DNA from: Mycobacterium barrassiae
GTDB lineage: Bacteria; Actinomycetota; Actinomycetes; Mycobacteriales; Mycobacteriaceae
DNA length: 64,000 nucleotides
Assembly (NCBI RefSeq): GCF_025822765.1
Contig: NZ_JACKUK010000012.1
Coordinates: forward strand, 124,001-188,000
Reading direction: 5' to 3'
A program made the translations under genes and the position numbers. The notes beneath the pieces were generated by a model. That model was given only the letters and a program-made list of their open reading frames with translations, searched no databases and was not told the DNA's origin. Position 1 is the stretch's first letter. Each line of letters begins with the position of its first letter. Shown in pieces: positions 57,974-64,000 of this stretch.

Positions 57974-58900
57974 ATGGCAGCTTCACCGGCTCGGCAGGGT
58001 GCGTTGCGTCCCCACCGTTTCGACTCGGAGATCGACCCGGGCCCTGTGCAGATCCAGGCCCGCAAGGTGCACTTCGATCTCGCGGATATCCCGCTGGAGT
58101 GGATCCCGGGGCATCCCGTCGCGTCCACGATGATCAACCTCTTCAACATCGTGTTGCCCACCGCCGAACACTGGTTCGTCCAGACGTTCAACGAGGCATT
58201 GCCGTTGGTGAAGGACGCGCGGCTCGCCGAGGACATGCGCGGCTTCATCGGCCAGGAGGCCACGCATGCCGCGGCGCATGACGAAGTGATCCGCGACTTC
58301 CTGATCGGCAACGGCGTCGACCCGAGACCGATACTGGATATCGTCGAATACATCTTCGGAAAGGTCTTGGCGCCAACGACTTCGAGCAATCCGCGGCGGC
58401 GGCTGAACAACCTGTGCAACCGGCTGTGGCTGATCGCGGCGATCGAGCACTACACCGCAGTGCTCGGCGACCACGCGCTCAATGCCACGTGGGACGAGCA
58501 CGGCGCCCACCCCACGATGGTCGACCTGTTCCGGTGGCACGGCAGCGAAGAGGTCGAACACCGCAGCGTCGCCCACGATGTCGCGGTCTACTTCCACGAC
58601 AGCTATGCCGACCGCATCCGGGCGATGATGCTGGCCGCGGCGGCGATCTGGGTGTTCTTCCAACGCGGTACGCGGTACCTGTTCAGGTCCGACCCCACCA
58701 GCGACATGACGTTCTGGAAGATGCAGCGGCTGCGGATGCGCGACTCGAAGCTGGGGCTGCTGCCCAAGTTCCGCGTGTTGTTCGGCGCGCAGACCCTGAC
58801 GTATTTCCGGCCGTCCTACACACCGGAGCAGATGGGCTCCACCGCGCAGGCGGTCGCGTATCTGGCCACCTCGCCCGCGGCCCGCGCGGCGCACCTTTGA
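57974..58900 (+). CDS. PF10118-type metal-dependent hydrolase (ferritin-like di-iron protein)
   Basis: The 308-residue helical protein has the metal-ligand pattern GFIGQEATHAAAHD (about residues 90-103), IEHYTAVLGDH and HGSEEVEHRSVAHDVAVYF (in pieces, about 187-205), which resembles a ferritin-like di-iron site. The family (PF10118) is called metal-dependent hydrolase, but direct evidence is limited. The ATG at 57974 has AGGAG a few bases upstream; an in-frame ATG at 57947 would add nine residues. It is followed after 13 bases by a PDR-type reductase, a plausible electron donor. Confidence 0.85.
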   Translation: MAASPARQGALRPHRFDSEIDPGPVQIQARKVHFDLADIPLEWIPGHPVASTMINLFNIVLPTAEHWFVQTFNEALPLVKDARLAEDMRGFIGQEATHAAAHDEVIRDFLIGNGVDPRPILDIVEYIFGKVLAPTTSSNPRRRLNNLCNRLWLIAAIEHYTAVLGDHALNATWDEHGAHPTMVDLFRWHGSEEVEHRSVAHDVAVYFHDSYADRIRAMMLAAAAIWVFFQRGTRYLFRSDPTSDMTFWKMQRLRMRDSKLGLLPKFRVLFGAQTLTYFRPSYTPEQMGSTAQAVAYLATSPAARAAHL

Positions 58901-58913
58901 TGGGGCGGCTTTG

Positions 58914-60020
58914 ATGGGGTTGCGCGACCGCTACCGGCAGCTGCCGCGCAACCCGTTCCGGCCGCACCGACCCGACGTGGTGATCGGCGTCGCCGGTGCG
59001 GTGATCTCCGGGGTGGACGCGCTGGCGGATGCCATCAGGCGGGCCAGACCGCCCGCGGCGACCGACCGCACCCTGCTGCTGCGCGTCATCGACCGGCAGA
59101 CCGTGGCCCACGACGACAACGTGGTGGCGCTGAGGTTCGCCGCCGCCGACGGTGGGCCGCTGCCGCGCTGGCATCCCGGCGCCCACATCGATGTTCAGCT
59201 GCCGAGCGGGCGGCTGCGCCAGTACTCCCTGTGCGGTGACCCGCAACGATCCGACGAATACCGCATCGCGGTGCGCAGGATTCCCGACGGCGGCGGCGGT
59301 TCAATCGAGGTGCACGAGGCGCTGCATCCCGGCACGACGGCCACGACGCTGGGGCCGCGCAACGCGTTCCCGCTGACCGTCCCCGGCTACGGCTCACCGA
59401 CGACGCGGTTCCGGTTCGTCGCAGGCGGTATCGGAATCACCCCGATCTTGCCGATGCTGGCGCTGGCCCAGCGCCTCGGCGTCGACTGGTCGATGGTGTA
59501 CGCCGGCCGCACCCGCGACAGCCTGCCGTTCCTCGACGAACTCGCGCGGTACGGCGAGCGGGTGCGGGTGCGCACCGATGACGTCAACGGGCTGCCGACA
59601 GCACCCGAGCTGCTCGGCGACTGTCCGGACGACACCGCGGTCTACGCGTGCGGGCCGGCCCCCATGCTCACCGCCATCCGGTCCCAACTCGCCGGCCGTG
59701 ACAAGGTCGAACTGCACTTCGAGCGGTTCGCCGCGCCACCCGTCGTGGACGGCGAGGAGTTCGACGTCACGGTCGCGTCCACCGGACAGCAGATCCGCGT
59801 CGGCGCCGACGAGACCCTGCTCGCAGCGCTGTACCGGGCCGGCGTGGACGCCCCGTACTCGTGTCGGCAGGGCTTCTGCGGAACCTGCCGGACACGGGTG
59901 CTCGAGGGGGACGTCGACCACCGGGACGCGCTGCTCACCGAACCCGAGCACGCCAGCCGGATGATGCTGATCTGCATATCCCGCGCCGCTCAGGGTGCCG
60001 GTCTGACGCTCGACCTGTAG
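58914..60020 (+). CDS. phthalate dioxygenase reductase-type flavin/2Fe-2S oxidoreductase
   Basis: The 368-residue protein has, in order, a flavin-binding barrel with [18 protein letters not shown] (about residues 89-106), an NAD-binding domain with [16 protein letters not shown] (about 165-180), and a C-terminal plant-type ferredoxin domain whose cysteines are in [15 protein letters not shown] with the fourth in LICIS. It would pass electrons from NADH to a partner oxygenase. The adjacent di-iron protein is the obvious candidate. Start ATG 58914 is used; a TTG at 58911 precedes it. Confidence 0.9.
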   Translation: MGLRDRYRQLPRNPFRPHRPDVVIGVAGAVISGVDALADAIRRARPPAATDRTLLLRVIDRQTVAHDDNVVALRFAAADGGPLPRWHPGAHIDVQLPSGRLRQYSLCGDPQRSDEYRIAVRRIPDGGGGSIEVHEALHPGTTATTLGPRNAFPLTVPGYGSPTTRFRFVAGGIGITPILPMLALAQRLGVDWSMVYAGRTRDSLPFLDELARYGERVRVRTDDVNGLPTAPELLGDCPDDTAVYACGPAPMLTAIRSQLAGRDKVELHFERFAAPPVVDGEEFDVTVASTGQQIRVGADETLLAALYRAGVDAPYSCRQGFCGTCRTRVLEGDVDHRDALLTEPEHASRMMLICISRAAQGAGLTLDL

Positions 60021-60030
60021 CCGCATCTCG

Positions 60031-60043
60031 TACTATTCGCCCA
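60031..60043 (+). promoter_or_regulatory. -10 element of a leaderless kinase transcript
   Basis: TACTAT (60031-60036) is placed six bases before the ATG at 60043, so transcription would begin on the start codon. No ribosome site is visible, which agrees with a leaderless message. Confidence 0.45.
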
Positions 60044-61518
60044 TGCCGTTGGCTGATGGTGCGACGTTCGCGGGGTACACCATCGTGCGTTTGCTCGGCG
60101 CCGGCGGCATGGGTGAGGTCTACCTCGCGCAGCACCCTCGGCTGCCGCGCCGCGACGCGCTGAAGGTACTGCCCGCATCGGTGTCCGCCGACCACGAGTA
60201 CCGCGAGCGTTTCGATCGCGAGGCCGACATCGCCGCGACGCTGTGGCATCCGCACATCGTCGGCGTCCACGACCGCGGCGAGTTCGACGGCCAGCTCTGG
60301 ATCTCGATGGACTACGTCGATGGCACCGACGCGGCACACCTGCTCCGCGAGCGCTATCCCGACGGCATGGCCAAGCACGAGGTCGCCGAGATCGTCAGCG
60401 CGGTGGCCGACGCCCTGGACTACGCGCACCAGCGCAACCTGTTGCACCGCGACGTCAAGCCGGCCAACATACTGCTCGCCCATCCCGAGTCCGGCGATCA
60501 ACGGATTCTGCTCGCAGACTTCGGAATCGCCCGCTGGGTCAACGACATCAGCGGTCTGACGGCGACCAACATGACGGTCGGCACGGTGTCCTACGCCGCA
60601 CCCGAGCAATTGATGGGCGAGCGCCTCGACGGCCGCGCCGATCAATATGCCTTGGCGGCCACCGCGTTTCACCTGTTGACCGGCAGACCGCCGTTCCAGC
60701 ATTCGAACCCCGCGGTCGTCATCAGCCAGCACCTGTCCGCCGCACCGCCCGCCATCGCCGACCAGCGACCGGAGCTGGCCGGACTCGATCCGGTGCTCGC
60801 CAAGGCGTTGGCGAAGAACCCGGCGGACCGGTTCGAGCGGTGCGCCGATTTCGCGCGGGCGCTGTCCCACCAGCTCGGATCGCTTCCACCCGGCGACGAC
60901 GGCACCCGCCTCGCCGCCGCGGCGGTGCCGCCGGAACCCGCTCGGCGATCCCTTTTGCGCGCGGGGGTCCTCATACCCGCGATCCTGGCGGCCCTGCTGG
61001 TGGCGGCGGTGGCGGTCGCGATCTTCGAGACGCGGCGCGCCGACGACCGCCCCGTTGCGGCACCGACGGCAACGGCCACGACGACGGCCACGGCCACCAG
61101 GCCGACGTTCACGCCGCTTCCTCCACCGCCGGAACCGCCTCCGTCGCCGACGACCACGACACCGTCACCGACACCGACACCGACAGACACTGACACGGAG
61201 ACACCCACCGACACCACGACGACGTCGGCGGCGCCCGCCACCGCGGTGATCGGTGCCAATTGCTCCCCCGTCGGGAGCACCTCCACGACGGCCGACGGCT
61301 CCACGGCCTACTGCTCCACGCTGCAGCCGACCGGCGCTTCCGTGTGGTCGCTGACGCAGGGTGAGGTGACTCCCACCGTGACCCCCGAGCCGACGGACGC
61401 ACCGCTGCCGTTCGTCGAGGAGAACCCGGTGCGGTTGTGCATGCAGCAGACCGGGCAGACTCGCCACGAATGCCGAAACGACATCCGGGAGAGCAACGGC
61501 TTGCCCCCGCTGCCATGA
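60043..61518 (+). CDS. membrane serine/threonine protein kinase (PknF-like)
   Basis: The 491-residue protein is a Hanks-type kinase: glycine loop [11 protein letters not shown] (about residues 18-28), ATP lysine K41, catalytic D137 in [11 protein letters not shown]159 in DFGIA and activation-loop threonines in [15 protein letters not shown]. One transmembrane helix follows (about 306-328, [20 protein letters not shown]). The extracytoplasmic part has a proline/threonine-rich stalk (about 345-400) and a cysteine-containing C-terminal domain. It resembles PknF (Rv1746), which has been linked to ABC transporter and glucose-transport control. Its stop overlaps the next gene as ATGA. Confidence 0.9.
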   Translation: MPLADGATFAGYTIVRLLGAGGMGEVYLAQHPRLPRRDALKVLPASVSADHEYRERFDREADIAATLWHPHIVGVHDRGEFDGQLWISMDYVDGTDAAHLLRERYPDGMAKHEVAEIVSAVADALDYAHQRNLLHRDVKPANILLAHPESGDQRILLADFGIARWVNDISGLTATNMTVGTVSYAAPEQLMGERLDGRADQYALAATAFHLLTGRPPFQHSNPAVVISQHLSAAPPAIADQRPELAGLDPVLAKALAKNPADRFERCADFARALSHQLGSLPPGDDGTRLAAAAVPPEPARRSLLRAGVLIPAILAALLVAAVAVAIFETRRADDRPVAAPTATATTTATATRPTFTPLPPPPEPPPSPTTTTPSPTPTPTDTDTETPTDTTTTSAAPATAVIGANCSPVGSTSTTADGSTAYCSTLQPTGASVWSLTQGEVTPTVTPEPTDAPLPFVEENPVRLCMQQTGQTRHECRNDIRESNGLPPLP

Positions 61519-62075
61519 GTCTGCGGACGTCGGACCGGCTGGCGGTCGCCGACCTGGTGCATCTCTATGCGTCGGCCGTCGACGACCGACGGTTCGACGA
61601 TGTGGTCGAGTTGTTCACTGCCACAGCAGAACTGCGATTGCCGGATCCGCCCCGGTCGTTGGAGCCGGTGCGCAGACATCACGGCCATGACGGTGTCCGC
61701 ACTGCGATGGCGGCGCTGGCATCGGTGACCCGTACCGAACATGCGATCGTCGGGGAGATGTACGCCCCGGGTGACAGCCTCGGCTACGCGCTGGGCCGGA
61801 TCACCTGCATCGCACATCATTGGACGATCGCCGACGATCAGATCACCGATCTGGTCTGGCATCTGCGGTATGACGACGAATACCTGCGGACACCGGCCGG
61901 TTGGCGGATCCACGGTCGCGCGCTGACCATCAACGCTATCGAGACGCGGCCGGTGCGTCGTCTCCGAGCGCCGAAATCAGACGGTCGAGCAGCGGACGCT
62001 GGCCTTTCAGCAGCTTCGACCGAGCCTCAGCCACGGAAAACCAACCCGCGCGGTCGATCTCGGGAAACTCCCTGA
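61515..62075 (+). CDS. SnoaL-like (NTF2-fold) protein
   Basis: The 186-residue protein has an SnoaL/NTF2-like domain over about residues 1-140: [27 protein letters not shown] at the start, [22 protein letters not shown] and a [11 protein letters not shown] final strand. Its ATG overlaps the kinase stop (ATGA), so it is cotranscribed with the kinase. The last ~46 residues are basic and low in complexity and lie antisense to the NUDIX gene, so they may be a run-on tail gained by loss of a stop. The function is unknown. Confidence 0.7.
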   Translation: MSLRTSDRLAVADLVHLYASAVDDRRFDDVVELFTATAELRLPDPPRSLEPVRRHHGHDGVRTAMAALASVTRTEHAIVGEMYAPGDSLGYALGRITCIAHHWTIADDQITDLVWHLRYDDEYLRTPAGWRIHGRALTINAIETRPVRRLRAPKSDGRAADAGLSAASTEPQPRKTNPRGRSRETP

Positions 62076-62421
62076 TCCGTCCCGAACCCTTCGGCCACTC
62101 CAGCTCGAACGTGTTGGAGCACGTGCCTTCGAGGTCGAGGTCGCCGCGCACGGCGAACGCGGTGATCACCTTACCGCTGGGCTGTTTGAGCGGCTCGAAC
62201 TCGATGCGGGGACCATCAGGTGCCGGCTTGCCGAGCTCCTCCTCGAACTCGCGCTTCGCGGCCTCCCACGGATCCTCACCCTCGGTGTACTCCCCTTTGG
62301 GTATCGACCAGGCACCCTCGTCCTTGCGGGCCCAGAACGGTCCGCCCGGGTGGCCGATCAGCACTTCGAGTTCACCGTCGACGATGCGGTACAGCAGCAG
62401 ACCCGCACTCAGTTTGGGCAC
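61936..62421 (-). CDS. NUDIX hydrolase
   Basis: The 161-residue protein has a complete Nudix box GEYTEGEDPWEAAKREFEEELG (in pieces, about residues 43-64), matching GX5EX7REUXEEXGU. Other family segments include SAGLLLYRIVDGELEVLIGHPGGPFW and VITAFAVRGDLDLE. Such proteins hydrolyse nucleotide diphosphate derivatives. Substrates such as oxidised nucleotides or diadenosine polyphosphates cannot be distinguished. It overlaps the convergent SnoaL gene by 140 bases. Confidence 0.9.
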   Translation of the reverse strand: MPKLSAGLLLYRIVDGELEVLIGHPGGPFWARKDEGAWSIPKGEYTEGEDPWEAAKREFEEELGKPAPDGPRIEFEPLKQPSGKVITAFAVRGDLDLEGTCSNTFELEWPKGSGRIREFPEIDRAGWFSVAEARSKLLKGQRPLLDRLISALGDDAPAASR

Positions 62422-62452
62422 CGCGTCACCTTAGACCGCCGCGGTCGCGCGA

Positions 62453-62644
62453 CTAGTACTTGCGGTCACCCTCGCTGCTGTCGAAGAAGGCCCAATCGCC
62501 GTCATCGGACTTGACCTCCATGCGCCATCCGAGTTCAGGATCGGCCTTCTGGTCGACGAACCAGGCGTGTGCATCGTCCGCGCTCTCGATGTCCTTGGTG
62601 TCGACGACGTCACCCTTGGGATTCAGTACGCGATATGTAGCCAT
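62453..62644 (-). CDS. small conserved acidic protein, function unknown
   Basis: The 63-residue product begins MATYRVLNPKGDVVDTKDIES and has the pattern DDAHAWFVDQKADPELGWRMEV followed by DDGDWAFFDSSEG (all read in pieces). It is soluble and acidic and resembles short mycobacterial proteins of unknown function. The ATG at 62644 is preferred over a longer start at 62677, which would nearly touch the NDH-2-like gene. It is 33 bases after that gene and probably cotranscribed with it. Confidence 0.7.
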   Translation of the reverse strand: MATYRVLNPKGDVVDTKDIESADDAHAWFVDQKADPELGWRMEVKSDDGDWAFFDSSEGDRKY

Positions 62645-62677
62645 ACCGCCTAGCGTTCCCGTTGCCCGCGAATCCAA

Positions 62678-64000
62678 TCAGTCCGGTTTGGGCATCGGGA
62701 TGCCCTCGCTGGCGGAGAACCGCGCATCCTCCTGCGTCGAGAGCCCGAACGAGACGACCGACCGGTCGAAGAACAGGTCAGTCAGATACGCCAGCGACAC
62801 CGCCCACCTGTTGACGAACCGTGGGATCGCGTAGATGTGGTACATCCGGGTGACCGCCTTGGCGGGTAGGCCGGACAACTGCACGTTGAGGGGGTTGGCG
62901 ACGGCGTAGCGCGGCCCCAGATCGACGACCAGTCCCATGTTGCGGTGTTTGTAGGCCTTGGCCTTGCCGTAGCCCAGGCTCGCGGCGACGTTGCGCGCCA
63001 ACACTTTTCCCTGCCGCGTGGCGTGCTGCGCGGTGGGCGGGGTGATCTTGCCCGGCTGCGTCACGTCCGGCACCGCCGCCGCATCCCCCGCCGCGAACAC
63101 CCCGGAATGTCCAGGTACCTGTAGTTCGGTGGTGACCTTCAGCCGGCCCCGCTCGGTGGGCAAGCCGAGTTTTTCGATCAGCGGTGCGCCCGTGACGCCG
63201 GTGACCCATGCGACGGTATGCGTGCGAATCAGCGAGTCATCGCTGAGCACAACGTGTTCGGGGTGCACTTCGGCCAGCGTCACGCCGAGCCGGACGTCGA
63301 TGCCACGCGATTTGAGCACCCGCTGCGCTGCGGCGCCGAGCTTCTCGCCGACTTCGGGCATCACCTGCTCCGCCAGGTCCAACAGGACGAACTTCACCTT
63401 CGAGGGGTCGAAGCCCATCTGTTTGGCTGCGGAATCGGCAAGCGCTCGCAGCTGTACGGCCAGCTCCGTACCGGAGTACGACGCGCCGACCACCACGACC
63501 GTGCGTCGCGCCTCCGCCCGGCCAGGATCGTCGTCGACGTCGGCGAGTTCGAGTTGTTCGAGCACGTGATCACGCAGGTACAGTGCCTCGGCGGTCGACT
63601 TGAGGCCCCGGGCGTGCTCGGCGAGGCCGGGAATGTCGAACAGCCGGGTGACCGAACCCGGCGTCAGCACCAGCCGGTCCCACGCCATGCTGCGGACGCG
63701 TTCTTCGGGGTCGGTGAACGTCACCGTGCGGCCCTCGAAGTCGACTTCGTCGACTCGTCCCCGGATGGCCTGCACGCCGCGTAGGGCGTTGGCCAGCGGA
63801 ATCGCGACGAATCGCGCGTCCACCAGGCCACCGGCCACGTCGGGCAGCAGCGGTGTGTAGAGCATGTAGTCGACGGGCGAGATGATCGAGATATCGACCG
63901 AATCTCCGCCTGCTTTCGTGTATCTGCGCATCTTTCGCGCCAGCTGACGGGCACATTCGAAGCCGGTGAACCCGCTGCCGACGACCACCACGGAAGTCAT
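62678..64000 (-). CDS. NDH-2-like pyridine nucleotide-disulphide oxidoreductase (Rv1812c type)
   Basis: The 440-residue flavoprotein has the FAD motif VVVGSGFTGFECARQL (about residues 5-20), a second VVVVGASYSGTELAVQLR (about 168-185) and GVFAAGDAAAVPD. It is shorter than Ndh, lacks the obvious amphipathic C-terminal anchor of Ndh and differs in sequence. It is closer to the Rv1812c type and may oxidise NADH or another donor. Its ATG occupies the last three bases of the window, so a start further upstream cannot be excluded. Confidence 0.85.
   Translation of the reverse strand: MTSVVVVGSGFTGFECARQLARKMRRYTKAGGDSVDISIISPVDYMLYTPLLPDVAGGLVDARFVAIPLANALRGVQAIRGRVDEVDFEGRTVTFTDPEERVRSMAWDRLVLTPGSVTRLFDIPGLAEHARGLKSTAEALYLRDHVLEQLELADVDDDPGRAEARRTVVVVGASYSGTELAVQLRALADSAAKQMGFDPSKVKFVLLDLAEQVMPEVGEKLGAAAQRVLKSRGIDVRLGVTLAEVHPEHVVLSDDSLIRTHTVAWVTGVTGAPLIEKLGLPTERGRLKVTTELQVPGHSGVFAAGDAAAVPDVTQPGKITPPTAQHATRQGKVLARNVAASLGYGKAKAYKHRNMGLVVDLGPRYAVANPLNVQLSGLPAKAVTRMYHIYAIPRFVNRWAVSLAYLTDLFFDRSVVSFGLSTQEDARFSASEGIPMPKPD

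Noticed and set aside
58897-58921. Direct repeat TTTGATGGGG twice at the di-iron/reductase junction
   Set aside because: Two 10-base copies around a stop and a start codon are probably a small duplication with no clear role.

Overview
The window is a GC-rich mycobacterial chromosome segment, most likely from a fast-growing Mycobacterium (Mycolicibacterium) species. From about 1 to 46 kb the gene order matches, inverted, the M. tuberculosis stretch from Rv1856c down to Rv1814: luciferase-like oxidoreductase, ndh, urease operon, blaI/M56 pair, gnd, guaB1, two CNNM proteins, glcB, VWA protein, gcvB, the resR-nuclease-MerR-garA-gcvH-DUF881-sbp-pgsA2-secA2 cluster, ilvG, the Rv1819c ABC transporter, flavoprotein, TetR, secreted protease and sterol desaturase. 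I recognise these from protein sequence and order, not from a database search. I saw no tRNA, rRNA, CRISPR array, insertion sequence or phage gene.

Layout. 0-2.8 kb: an SDR tail, an F420-type oxidoreductase and the type II NADH dehydrogenase ndh. 2.8-7.5 kb: a thioesterase followed by ureABCFGD on the minus strand. 7.7-10.1 kb: an iron-regulated FhuF-like gene diverging from blaI and an M56 metallopeptidase; the shared promoter region carries an IdeR-like box and a perfect CRP dyad. 10.2-19 kb: gnd, guaB1, two coupled CNNM membrane proteins preceded by a short unannotated leader ORF with mutually exclusive hairpins, a conserved actinobacterial protein and malate synthase G. 19-25.2 kb: a membrane VWA protein, an alpha/beta hydrolase and gcvB behind a tandem glycine riboswitch. 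25.2-35.3 kb: one long minus-strand block from ilvG and secA2 through pgsA2, the DUF881/sbp membrane genes, gcvH, garA, two MerR-type regulators and a nuclease-family protein. 35.3-35.7 kb: a flavin monooxygenase pseudogene.

35.8-46.8 kb: the Rv1819c-type transporter, then a lipid or steroid-flavoured block. A VOC protein and a KstD-like flavoprotein sit behind a perfect KstR-type operator. An ArsR/SRPBCC pair, a TetR with a duplicated operator diverging from a DDN-like protein, a secreted protease, a DAO-family oxidase, a sterol desaturase and a carboxylesterase follow. 46.9-64 kb is not collinear with the Rv1814-Rv1812c interval: MpaB-family protein with TetR, a paired SMR efflux system, MFS, two DUF202 proteins, TetR/SDR operon, LysA-like decarboxylase, malQ, lipid-associated genes, a PknF-like kinase, NUDIX, and a second NDH-2-like flavoprotein that begins at the last base.

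Functional themes are central carbon metabolism (ndh, gnd, glcB, gcvB/gcvH, garA, malQ), nitrogen release by urease, SecA2 export, and envelope or sterol chemistry. The genes are packed tightly: nearly every convergent pair overlaps, and several genes look leaderless. The most novel signal is the candidate leader-peptide attenuator ahead of the CNNM pair.
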